This document shows positions 48,785 through 60,100 of a DNA stretch of 64,000 nucleotides, one piece after another. The notes under the pieces were generated by a model, which was not told the DNA's origin, ran no database searches, and saw only the letters and a list, made by a program, of their open reading frames with translations. This stretch comes from Loxodes magnus (lineage: Eukaryota > Ciliophora > Karyorelictea > Loxodida > Loxodidae). The translations under genes and the position numbers were made by a program. The number at the start of each line of letters is the position of its first letter. Position 1 is the first letter of the stretch. The stretch lies in assembly GCA_946699065.1 (NCBI GenBank), contig CAMPDV010000145.1, positions 1 to 64,000 on the forward strand, given 5' to 3'.

Positions 48785-49490
48785 ATGAGTAGATTAAGAA
48801 AATGATTCCAAAAGCACTTTATGAAGTGCATGAAAAAGAAAAGATTCAGAAGCTAAGGCCACACCAATGGAGGTAATAAAAGCAGAATTATCGAAATAAA
48901 AATATCTCATTGTGTAAACGCCAACTGTATCCAAAAAAATTGACCGCAGAAATTAATCATTTACATCTCTGATTTAAGGAATAAGAAAGATGCTTTGAAT
49001 TGTCTCATTAGAGGCCTTTGAATCTAAAAAATACAAGGAATTCAAGATAAAATTCGAGTATTTTGCCAAATTTGCTCTTTCTATTGGTTACATTGAGATA
49101 TCTGAGCCCTATCTTGCAAAATATAACTTGATTAAAAACACAAGTGAGAAGCTGGACTCATCTTAAGCATCATGTGCCTTGGATTCAAAACATTTAAGTT
49201 ATTATCATTGAAGAAATCCACCTTCTCAAAGATCTGGGAAGAAACTCAATAATTGAGATTTTAACAGCAATGTTGCGCCAGAATTTTAAGCTTATCCGGA
49301 TTATTGCTATCAGCAACTATTGGCAAATCAGGGTAATCAGCTGACTGACTTGATGCAGAATTGGCTGAGGATGATTAGCGTCTTGTAAAACTGTACAAGG
49401 GAGTGTACTTTAAGGGAGAAATTGAGTTGATGAATAGATTTTTACTACTAAGATAATCCACTTTTAGAAAATTTTATTTGCAGATGTCAC
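48785..49490 (+). pseudogene. Hel308-like Ski2-type helicase, N-terminal domain only
   Basis: Recognisable in order: IPKALYEVHEKEKIQKLRPHQ (Q-motif region), a ruined Walker A reading PTVSKKI in place of PTxSGKT near 48925, KYKEFK, EPYLAKYNLIKNTSEKLDS (motif Ib), VIIIEEIHLLKDLGR (motif II, first Asp now Glu), and ISATIGKSGQSADWLDAEL (motif III), then LVKLYKGVYFKGEIELM. This is the signature of archaeal Hel308 repair helicases. The second RecA domain and C-terminal domains are absent; transporter sequence begins within about 100 bp. So the gene is truncated as well as mutated. Confidence 0.85.
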
Positions 49491-49519
49491 TAACGTTTTA
49501 TATCAATTTTTGACAAGGA

Positions 49520-50880
49520 ATTAAGGGAAATATTATCTTCCCAGCTTGTTTCCACACTAGATGGTTTGCTAGCAACTAAATTCAGGTTGTTTACACTCAT
49601 AAGATTCTATTAATACCTGGTTTACTTATTCTTTCCCTGGCTTTCTTTAAATGAGGGGAAATATTAGTGAAACATTTGTAGCACAGCTTAGCTCAAGCTT
49701 TTATTTTTGATATAATAAGCCTAACCAGATGCACCCAAAGATTATAAGAGAAAATTTATCAGTTTTCTTTGCATTGGCTGTCTATATTTCAATTGTCCTA
49801 GGTATAATTGTATTCCTGTTTAATCTTTGGTTTTACTCAACTTTTTACTCAAAATTATTTTAGTTCCTTTTAATACAGGGATAATTACAAGAAATTGAGA
49901 TTCATCTGACCCTTTTTGTAGCATTCTATCTTTTCCGGAAAAAATATGACCCGAATAACATCATAGGTCCGTTTGTAAGTTTAGCAGGCTTTGTTGCATT
50001 GCTGGCAACCTTTCTTCTGCAATGAAAATCTAAAATGATCTGAAAATCTAGAACAAGATAAGAAGAAAATTTTACCATTCACTTATTCAAAAAGGGGCAT
50101 AAAAAATACGGGATTTCTAAAAAAACACTTCTATACATAAAGGAATATGAATCTCATACAAACGTGTCAAAAACAATACCTAAGGAAAGTTTTAAGATTC
50201 TGCTTCTAGCGTCATTAATTATTTCAAACTGTCTTGTAATTGAGTACATCTAGTTCTTTTATCTCAATCATTCCCCTTATAATTATAATGCCTACCTTAA
50301 ATGAAGTGATTAGTGTTTAAGGTATGATAATATCAACAATACTTTCAACCAAACTGTATGAGGGAAAATTAACAAAAAATGGTGGAAGATAAAGGAGCTT
50401 AAATAACTATGTTTGCAAGTTCTAATAACTGTCATGGTTTTAGGTTTTGCTATATCAATAATGGCTCTGTTTATCTAGCTACTCAGAGAATTTAGCCCAG
50501 GGGCATAGCAATAAAATTTAGCTCGTCATTATTTTCGATATAAGAATTTTAGTCAGCATATTCTTATAATTTCAGTATTTTCAGTCCTTTATTTCTACAA
50601 AAGGCACGAAGATCCAAATAACTTTCTAATACCGTTTACAACTTCGATTGCTGATTTTGGGAATGCACTACTCTTATCCTTGCTCGTTATTCTCTTTTTC
50701 TGAATTCAGTAAGCATTGGATATATCATAGCAATAGAAAAAATTATTTATACTCCAAGTTTTAATGTTTATCGCATGGAATTTACAGGAGCACATGAATC
50801 CAGCTAATTCGATATAAAGTTCTTAGAGGAATATAAGGCATTGTTCGAACAGAAGGAACCAAAACAAACTGTGCAGGATA
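49520..50880 (+). pseudogene. SLC41/MgtE-like divalent cation transporter, duplicated membrane domain
   Basis: Two homologous membrane halves are visible. The first has ELREILSSQLVSTLDGLL, FPGFLQMRGNISETFVAQL and, after hydrophobic segments, YDPNNIIGPFVSLAGFVALL. The second has a matching set ending HEDPNNFLIPFTTSIADFGN and a last hydrophobic segment. The P-G-x3-x-RGN-I and DP-N-x3-P segments are diagnostic of the SLC41/MgtE integral membrane domain, which carries Mg2+ across the membrane; a tandem arrangement is normal for the SLC41-like archaeal proteins. Several frame changes and in-frame TAA, TAG and TGA codons occur, and the second half is less well preserved. Confidence 0.75.
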
Positions 50881-51255
50881 AGTTTGAAAAAATCTAGAAA
50901 AAAAGAAGAAAAACAATCAGCATTCCGTAAAACAGCTGAGAAAATACCCATGCCAGTTAAAGTCTATTACTATGTTTTTCGGTAAAAATAAGAAATTAGT
51001 ACAATATTCATATCTATTCACCTGGATTCACCTGGTGGCATTACTATTCTAAGAACATCCCAATCAATGCTTTTTGCACATATTCTTGGGACAGCTAATT
51101 TTATGACGAACATGATTCATATTTTAAAGACTCTCTATGGATGTGCTTTTGATGAAGAGCTCAAGCATGAATTAAATCATATTAAAATTCGCATAAAAGT
51201 GAATATGATATATGATAGATGATACGAAGCCAGCTAACTAATTTATGAATTTTTC
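50790..51255 (+). pseudogene. Unrecognised prokaryotic-type gene fragment
   Basis: Between the transporter and the glycosyltransferase, frames read FLEEYKALFEQKEPKQTVQD, then SPGGITILRTSQSMLFAHIL and DEELKHELNHIKIRIKVNMI. The sequence looks like conserved protein and is co-oriented with its neighbours, but I do not recognise the family. Confidence 0.4.
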
Positions 51256-51261
51256 ATTAAG

Positions 51262-52520
51262 ACTCATGATAAAAGACAAGATATGGATTGTAACAGTTGA
51301 CATGGACTATGACCATCAGCATGCAACCTATCCCTTGAAGGATATTTCCTATGAGCGTATTATAACAGTAAATTATGACAAAATTATAGCACTGCTGAAA
51401 AAAAGGATATGGTAAATAGCTCAACATTCATACGAATGAATTTCACAGATGAAGCACGTTTCCATAATAGGAAAGCCTCTGTTTTCTTTTAGGAAAATAT
51501 TCCAGACAATAAACACTATATACCCATTCAAAAATATATATCCAAATCAAATTTTACATCACTCATATAACCAAATTAATGAACAAGGAAGGTGACATTC
51601 AAATTACAAAAAGGAAAATATTCCTTTTATAATGACCTAACTCATTCCAGCCTTTGCTGCCATTTTTTATGGGCTGGAAAAGGTTTATTATGTGGTTACT
51701 AACTCTTATATTAACAGGGTGTTGGTTGCAAAAGAACCCAAATTAAGCAATATCATCTATCTTACTCTAAGCGACCATACAATAAAAAGATTACAGGATT
51801 ATGGCTCCTGAAAATAATATTATCCTGACATGATTTCTTTGCCCAGGAAAATTTTGTTATCACTAAAAAGGAAATTTTAAGAAAAGACATTAAAGAAAGG
51901 TTGTAAAATCTTTATCTAAAAAGATTTTATCTATCTAAGTACTGGGATATAATAAGCAAGAACACTGGAGGTATAAAGAACAAATCAAATCATATGTTAG
52001 CATTAACCTTTATGGCTAGTGGAGGAGAAACTCAAAAATAGATTGGCGCTGCTTTGTTAGCAAACCATAAGATTAAATTGCTCAGGAATAAGATTAAAAT
52101 AAATATTGTGACAGGAAATAGGCTTAAGATAGTTGATTATTTCAAGGAAAAAATTATTTAGCTTGACAAGAATGTTTTTATATTGTTTGTACTTTGTAAA
52201 AGAGGCCATTTTGAAAAATTCCGCAGTTTTTTGTATACAACTGACATATTATGGACCAAGCAAAGAGAATTAAGCTTTTATGTTGCGCTTGGAATTCCAA
52301 TAACAATTGCCCCTCCTCTCGGAGCACATGAGAAATAAAGCAAAGAGTGGCTTAGTATTTAGGTTGTAGATTTGCCATTGCATGTAGATGGATGAATTAG
52401 TGACTGGATAGAAAAGGGAAGGTTAGCAGATGCTAAAATGGATGTAGTTATGAAAGCACCTTGCTAAAGAATCTAATATAATGAGAGAATTGTGGATAAT
52501 CCCTTTTATCTGCTTTTGAA
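51262..52520 (+). pseudogene. MGDG-synthase/MurG-like glycosyltransferase (GT-B fold), archaeal or bacterial type
   Basis: The N-terminus reads IWIVTVDMDYDHQHATYPLK, matching the G-x-GH-x-R-A loop of GT28/MGDG synthase-like enzymes, with both Gly replaced by Asp. Further on: IPAFAAIFYGLEKVYYVVT, AKEPKLSNIIYL, HTIKRLQDYG, then after frame changes the C-terminal sugar-nucleotide half: KIKINIVTGNRLKIVDYF, TTDILWTKQRELSFY, ALGIPITIAPPLGAHEK, WISDWIEKGRLADAKMD. Such proteins transfer sugars from UDP donors to lipids or cell-wall precursors. Length (about 420 codons) is close to full. At least three frameshifts and the Gly losses make it inactive. Confidence 0.7.
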
Positions 52521-52529
52521 ATATCAATT

Positions 52530-53400
52530 CAAAGATTCTTTGCCTGTTCAAACAATCTGCCTCTTATTTACTCAACTATTCCTCTGTGTTTGAGAACCTC
52601 TATCTCAATTAAATAGCTAAGCTCATTAACAATATCAAGACTGATTTCAAAATCATTCTGATATGTAAAAATATCTCGTTTTTTTCAGCAACAATCAATT
52701 ATCTTAGATTTAATGCAGAGAACATTATGTTTGTCTGTTCTTGCTTTGCCACAACAGTCTCTTATTCGTCACAATGAGTTTTTTTGTTGTAATCTCGGGA
52801 TAATAATGTTTATAATTAAGAAGGCATTTTTCTCCTCTTCTGCGTATACTTAACCACTACCAGAGAAACTGTGGCTAAACAAAATTCCGATGTTGAGGAG
52901 TAAATCAGGTATCTGTTTGGGATGATTTCTCGAAAAATCTTCCTATTTTCTGCAATTTTTTTTCCAGAGTAAGAAAAAAGTTTTTCTAAGCAGGTAATTT
53001 TATCTCGATTTCTCATTTCTACGTAGCATTTGCAGAATAAATAAGAAATAGTATAAGAATTTTCTGGGCAACTAATAGAGTAACAAAAAACCTAATAGCA
53101 TTACAGTTCAATAACCTTTCGGCCTTTCTCCTCTTGCCAAAGAAATTGCCACGCACCCTTATATCTCCCACTTTCTTTTTATTTGACTCTGTCTTATTTT
53201 ACTGCTTAAATTCAATCTAAGCTTTCTATCCTTCTTTGTTTTATAATATTCCCTCTGTATTTTTTCTTAAGCTAGCTGCATTTAACTTTATTTTTTATTC
53301 CGTTACTTATACTTTTCCAAAGTTAAGGACTCCCAACTAACTCACTTCTCCCAGAGCTTTAGTGTCTATTCTTTGTTAGGGTTCGATTTGATTAAAGCAG
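52530..53400 (-). other. Unassigned, possibly the right end of the prokaryotic block
   Basis: A 66-residue minus-strand frame from ATG at 53016 (RDKITCLEKLFSYSGKK) and a weaker upstream frame near 53100-53200 (VGDIRVRGNFFGKRRKAE) read like prokaryotic protein, and composition remains less AT-rich than the flanks. No family is recognised. Confidence 0.3.
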
Positions 53401-55015
53401 AGCTATCGTAAACCTATTTATCCAAGATTATTCAAGGCTTTCAAGTGATCCAGCTTTTTCTTTTAATTCTCTTTCATTTTAAGAAGTCGCAAGTGTTACC
53501 AATAAGTTGTAACTATCTAGATCTTTAGACTTTTCAATTAGTTTCAAGAAATATCGATTTCTAATATCATCAAGATATCAACATTTCAAGAAAATTGGCA
53601 GATTTAATTTTTTCTAACTATCAGCTTTCGCAGCTACTCAGGGCTGATAAATGAAAAGTCTTGAATGTGATTTTGTCTAGGGTTAAGATTTTGTAAAGAT
53701 GGGATGGAAACTAGAATTATTCAATTTCTTCCTCTGATATTCTATTATGCGATAGTATTAGTTTTAACATTAATAAAATCTAGATCAAGCATTATCTAGC
53801 AATCATATTAAATGTCTATCCATGTTTAGATTTACTAGGTTCGAGATTCTCCATATGTGATTTATTATATCAAGCAATTTTCCTTCATAAATAGGTAAGT
53901 CAGAATTATACGCCTCTCCTAGAACTCAAGATGGCTCATCTTGTTCGATTTATACTCAAAGACTTAAAGCCTTCGGCAGTTTAAACTAAGATAGTCAATT
54001 CCAGCTTTATTCAAAATTTCTAGACTAACTAGTTTTGATTATAATTAGGATATGCACTCATTACTTCTTAAGCGATTTTAACTCTCTTTAAATATCTTAA
54101 ATTGTTTGAAGCTTTTGAGCATTTTATTTATAAATAACTCAAAATTATAGCCAGGATAGAGCTATTTAAACTTTCAACATTTCTGGACTCCATCTAAAGA
54201 GTTTAGCAGGCTTTAGTTCATATGAAGTTTAATAAGTAAGCCTGAAATAAAGTAATTTTGAGAACTAAAAGTTAATTTGCTTTTGAAGTTAAAGCATCAC
54301 AAAATCTGGAGGAATCTCAGTAGTATCAGAAGAAATTTAGTAACTCTCTAAGTACTGTAAAGGCACTAGGAAATAGAAGGAATATTCTCCAATAACTAAT
54401 TATATTTATCTACAGTTAGCAACATATAATTATTGATATTCTAAGAAGGAATTTCTGACATTTTAAAACCTAAAATTAAATTAAAATAATAATTGAAAGA
54501 TTAGTTTAGTAGATACTTTAAAAGGTAAAGGTATTTTAATATTTATATAGATAATAAAAGAATAGGTAATTAGAGGGTTTTAGACTCTTTAGTGTAAAGT
54601 GAAAAACTAAGTTTATTTAATTTAAATTAGCATAATATGATGAAAGTTTTTAATTTTAGTATATTAACGAATAAATTTATGATGAAATGATAAGTTAAAG
54701 TATTTAATATATAGTATTGGCTAAGAAGTACAAAGAAGTTTGCTTTGTAGATATTATAGCAAATATAATTTGATTAAATGTTAAACTTTCATTTAATAAG
54801 CAATCATTATAATTATAAAATTAGTTTACTCTCACTCTTTCTAGAATAATAATTAGATAATTAAGTAAACTCATCTAAAATAGATGTGCGAAGATGATAT
54901 TCAGATGTTAGTATTAACATAACAAAGAATATTTTTAAACTACCATTCATTTATTTTCTGCAATACTCATTATTCATTATCATACCTTTTAGACAAGAAT
55001 TCAATCTATTTAATT
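53401..55015. other. AT-rich DNA, nothing recognised
   Basis: No motif, RNA gene or tandem repeat was recognised between the prokaryotic block and the next retrotransposon. Confidence 0.45.
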
Positions 55016-55017
55016 TG

Positions 55018-56640
55018 ATGAGATTTAAAGCTATAAAGAAATTAGGAAATGACTAATCGGGTAGAGCTGATGGCATTAAAGCAGAACTCGATAAATATGC
55101 TAATAAAGAGTTTCATGCTGTGCTTTTAAAATTTATAAATAACATGCTAAGAAGCCAAACTATTCCAAATGAACTTAAGCAAATAAGAATCCTTCCTGTT
55201 TACAAAAAAGGATCAAAAAAGTAATTGAAGAAATTGGAGACCTATTACCTTATAAACATCATCCCTAAAATATAATATAAAATACTTACTTAAAGGTTAT
55301 ATGAATATATTGATTAATATAAGATTATACATCCTTCATAATAGGATTTCCAAAGAAAAGATAAACTATGCACGAAGTATGAACCTTATAATCAATTATT
55401 GATTTGTATAGAAGATGAGGAAAGAAGAAGCATTTGCTCTCTACTCTTATTGATGTTGAAAAGATGTTTGATAGTATTGATAGATGTTTATTGTTTGATC
55501 ATTTAAGAAGAATTAAAATACCTTTAGCACTAATAAATAGTACTAAATCATTTTATAAAGATCTAGATGTTAGTTTTCTATTAGATGGAAAATTATCAAG
55601 AATGTTATAATAAAGCAATGGTGTATTATAAGGAAGTTCCCATGGACCAGTACTTGCTATAATTTTCTATGATATTGTTATTAGATACCTTGAAACTTAT
55701 CAGAAATAACTTGGATTCAAAATTTTGAACCGTTATTTTGTAACTAAAGTATGGGCTGACGATTTGTTATTGATTTCAAATGAAGACAATATGAATTCTT
55801 TAATAAAAGCTGTTTGCAAAGTATTTAGTTGAGTAAAACTATCAAATAATACACTTAAATGAATAAGGATACATTTACAAGAGAAAATTTAATTAGAAAT
55901 AAGGCTAAATCCGGAAATGACAAGAGTAATGGGAGGAGAGAGGAGTAGTTACATCTAAAACTTTATTTTTAACACTGGAGCAATCTGGTGTCCAGCATGA
56001 AGAGGTGAAAATCCTCGAAAATTGCTAACTTTAATTTATCCTATTATTATATATGGTAAGAGAAATTGTACCGATTTACAAGCTTAGAACATTTTCCTAT
56101 AACTTCTAATATGATTTGCTGTAAAGGTATTATAACATTTAAAGTTTTGAAGCATGTTCTTGCGGAGACCTTGATACTTTTAAACATATTCCAACTTGTG
56201 AGGTCTTGAAAGAGTTAATTGAAGAATTTAAAGACTTAAAAAATTATGATTTATTAAAGCTCTTAACCTATAACCAAAAATATTTAAATGAGAACTTTAC
56301 AAATATTCAGTAGCTCAAGAAAATTGACCTTAGAATCAAGATTTTTCATAAAACACTGCTCAGAAGAAGAATAGAAATCATTGAGAATATAGATATGTTT
56401 GAAAAAGAACTTCTATTTTAAAAAAGAGAAATTAAATCAACAAATTAACTGCAAAAAGAAGAGTTAGAATTAAATTTAATACAAGAGTAGAAAAATTGAG
56501 AGAGAGCTCAAAATTCAAACTTTTTTTATTACTATAAATAATATAGTATAGACATTTTTAGTGGATTTAAATTTAAATATAAAACCTTTTTTTTTAATAT
56601 AAAAATTAAGTATTTAAGCTTTATAAAAAAGTTATAAAGA
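55018..56640 (+). pseudogene. Non-LTR retrotransposon ORF2 with WADD catalytic box
   Basis: RT motifs in order: a damaged SGRADGIKAEL segment, IPNELKQIRILPVYKKGSKK, NWRPIT (out of frame with its neighbours), IDVEKMFDSIDRCLLFDHLR (motif A), NGVLQGSSHGP with the conserved Gln encoded by TAA at 55629-55631, and WADDL at 55752-55763 where FADD or YADD is normal. Downstream, a C-terminal cysteine-rich tail CSCG-x6-FKHIPTC near 56150-56200 and a long basic helical end are in good order. Frameshifts lie near 55230 and 55420, and the palm-to-tail connection (55.9-56.1 kb) is degraded. No endonuclease domain was seen upstream. TGA is read as Trp in FSWVKL and LKWIR. Confidence 0.88.
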
Positions 56641-56753
56641 TCGCTTTTCCAAAAGTAAGTAAATTTTTAGATACAAGAGATGATGAATTATGTATAATAG
56701 TTCTTTAGAGTATTGATTGGCATTGAAAGCATTGATTATTTAAATTATTTTTT

Positions 56754-59700
56754 ATGCCTTTAAATTAGAATAATAGTTTCATTGTTTTTCTGATATTCTT
56801 TACAATCTTAATCTTTGCTTTTCTTCCCGCTCAATCAACTAACAATAACTTTTAGTTTTATCCTAGTCTTGGCTGCATTCAAGTTCCTAAATTAAAATTT
56901 TTATTCTTAAATTCTTCGCTTTTTTATGCACTGCAAAAGAGAGGAGAACAGGAAGCAATTAATTTAGAGGATTAAGAGAATAAAAGTTTTGAAATATGGC
57001 CTTAAGGAAAAGCTTGATTTTATTAGTTCAGCTATTAAATATTTAAATTTTTAAGTGATAGCATCATTTATACAAGTATAATTTAATGCTTCACAATGAT
57101 CTGATAAACTATATAAACTTGAAACGTACCATTGGTAAAATTCCTGAAAGGATTTATTTCCAGGATAAAATAGCACTAAAAATTATTCATTTATAAAAAC
57201 CTTTTAGCTTTCATTAATTTTTTAAAGAAAACGAGACTGGGAATTCTAGAAGAAGATAATGGATTATCATATTGATGGGTATAGTAAATATGAAGAAGAT
57301 GAAATTCTTAGGCATAATTAAATTAGTCTCTTGGGTGTTGAGAAGGATATAGTAACTTATTTTCAAGTCAAATACGAGCATAACTTCAGACTTTGCATGG
57401 AATTCTAAATTATAGCATAGAAAATCATACAAACGATACTTCGTATAATTAAATTAATCACAAGAGTGTTGATTAAGAAGAAACTAAAGCAAAGATATAA
57501 ATAATCTCAGGGGATAATTAAATAGGTAAGAGACTACCTATTATTGTTCTATTGGGTTAAGGTTTATATATGTAAAGATATAAAAATTTAGCTGATCAAA
57601 TAAAAGTAAGTCAAAAATTTAGATTTTCAATTTTAAGAGTCTTTACTCTAGATTCCTTAATTCAACTAAGCGTTGGATTGAAAATATATTAAAATTTCTC
57701 TCCATATTAGTCCTTTCTATTATATGATGCATTCCCCCTGTTGACTAATTTCTAACTTCAAAGTTTTTTCCCTTGAAGATTTACAATTTACTTAACTTAT
57801 ATTGATTTAACTTGCTAATTAATAGCATTAATAATCTTTTGTTCAGATTGTTTAAAGATGAAATTGGATATCAAAGGCTAGACTTATAAAAACTAGACTA
57901 AAATATATAAACTCTTATAGTTTCACTGTAAATGGAAGAATATACATAAATTAGCATAAATTTCTCAGCAAGATTTACCTTAATATTTATGAAGAAAGGA
58001 AATTCTAAGTATAGGCATCTTCAAATTGCACCAAACTTTAAAATTTATCATATCTTATTGAAAAGAATTTACCTGTGGTCGTAATAAAGTGAAATCAAAT
58101 TGATGAAATATCAATCAATTGTATAATCATAAATCACTTAAATTCAATCAAATAAAGTGCACAGTTCCTGTAACCTGGGTTTTTTCTACTTATTTATTCA
58201 ATAATCACAAGACGAATTAGATTTAATCAGAGATTATGACGAAATTTTTAAATAGGGACTATTGAATTAAGATTCTTTTTCTATCCTAGATTTTATTTGA
58301 TAATCTTTGTCTTAATTCCTTCTTCATCAAGATAAACTTCTTTTCTACTATTTTAATTATTTTTATATTAACAACTAAAACTTACTAGTAGAATCTTTTC
58401 AGTACCGTAATTCTAAATTCTGGAATATCAAATAAGTTCGCTTTGAATAAATCTTCCACGAATGAATCCTTTTAGCTGAAATGCTCATATTATGTATCCG
58501 AAAAGTTAGAAAGAAATAAATAGATTAGCGAGTATTTTCAAAACCCAGAATCTTGCTTCAAAATTAATCAGTTTTAGTAAAATGCTACATAACAGGATCT
58601 TGCTCTAGTTAAGAGAGTATTTAGCCTAACACTAATAAAGCTCCTTAATTTTAGCCTGTATAAAGATAGTCTAAATTATCCTTTATGATAACCTTTAAAG
58701 TTCCAAGAAGATTTAATTTTAAAGTTAGCAAATAAGGATAAAATTTAAGCTTTTACTAATTAATAATTAAACATAAAGAACTTATTTAAAACTTTCTAGC
58801 ACTATTTATTTCATCCCAAGAAGCAAGAAAAATATTATTATTACAAATCTCCAGGTAAAAATAGAGTGATTAAAAAGGATTTGAGAAAAGGTTCATATAA
58901 TGAACTTTAGATACATTCCCTTAAATTAGAGAAAGAAGTTTAGAATAATTTACTAATAATGAAAGAAAATCAATTGAAGGTAGCTTATTTTAAATTCTTC
59001 ATTGCTTGTATATTGCTTACAGTTGTTCTAGTGCTAGTCACACTTGGCAAATCTTTTCAGAGGTAGTCTGCCTTTTAACTTTAATTTAGTTTTCTTTATT
59101 AATAATCCACTAAAGCTCTTTCCATTCACTTTATTTCTCTTTAAAGTATTCAAAGTATTATAAAAAATTAAATTAAGCATAGGATTCAAGACAACTTTAA
59201 ATTCCTGCTAAAACTAATAAAAAATAATTGGGTGTATTACAAATAGGATGCTATAATGGCAAATAAATGCGAAAGTTTGATAAATAAGCAATAAGGGATC
59301 CTAATGAAAAAAGAACCTATAAGATATAGAGATTTATTTATTGCTAAAGTATTTAAAATCCTTAACTGAAATCTGATGCCTGAACATTGAATTAGCTTTT
59401 TAAGAAATAGAGTAAACTTAGTGGATATAATTTATAGTTACGCTTTCAGATTAAAAGAGGCTTAGAGACGCTGTATAAATTTTAGATGCTTATGGGTATA
59501 AGTTTTAAAAATTCGGCAATATAAGATGCTTTTTTCAATTGATTATGAAAAAATCTTTCTGCAATATAGGAGAATAAAGAAAATGAAAGATGAGTCTAAA
59601 TAATTGAAGAATCTACAGAAGTTAAAATTAAATCATATTTAGAAGTTTATATCATAACATACGCTTCAACTAAGATGCTATTCAGAAATAAAATGGAAGT

Positions 59701-60100
59701 TGAATCTATAGTTAGAACTTTAATATTGATATTTGAATTTGCAATACTAAATAAGAATAAAACTTTGCTACTTAGAAGATAGTAAAGCCCAGCTTTCATA
59801 AAAAATCATTTCTGAAAGTTAGTAAGACAGTTAATTTAACTATCTTAAGAAGTAATTAAATAAGTAGAGATGCAGCAAGAAGAGGTTCCTTAAGGCATCA
59901 ATTAAATTTCAGATAATGATATAAATATTTTAATACTTAATAATTAGGTAGGTAATGAGTTATACCAAGCAATAAAGAGCAGCTTAACAGAAGACAATCT
60001 CATGGCTCAGAAAAAACTCTCATTTTATATATAATGGTCTATGTATCAAATATTGCTTCTAGCATTATATTTCAAAAGTTATTTTCTTAATTTAATTTAA
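56754..60100 (+). CDS. Probable large membrane protein, possibly decayed
   Basis: ATG at 56754 begins a hydrophobic signal/anchor (FIVFLIFFTILIFAFLPAQS) followed by polar sequence (STNNNFQFYPSLGC). The same frame is coding-like over most of the next 3 kb, including a loop of Lys/Gln-rich text (PKKQEKYYYYKSPGKNRVIK), a clear transmembrane helix near 59000 (FKFFIACILLTVVLVLVTLG) and a helical segment after it. Between about 57190-57420 and 57850-58080 other frames look better, so small introns or frameshifts exist. Two membrane anchors around a long polar loop suggest a sensor-like ciliate protein; this is inference. The 3' end is not determined. Confidence 0.4.

Larger units (their letters stand above)
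44330..52520 (+). other. Decayed block of archaeal-type genes inserted in ciliate DNA
   Basis: From the antitoxin-like frame to the glycosyltransferase-like frame, every recognisable product is of prokaryotic type, several specifically archaeal (XerA-type recombinase, Hel308-like helicase, SLC41/MgtE-like transporter). Seven of the eight lie on the + strand. All are disrupted. Composition is visibly less AT-rich than the flanks. No ciliate retrotransposon or repeat interrupts the block. Boundaries are approximate: the left edge is the first recognised antitoxin text, the right edge the last recognised glycosyltransferase text. Confidence 0.8.

Noticed and set aside
44330-52520. Block as simple contamination or an assembly join with a living archaeon
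   Set aside because: Every recognised gene is broken by several lesions, which a living donor genome would not show. The junctions still need long-read proof, so this is a preference and not certainty.
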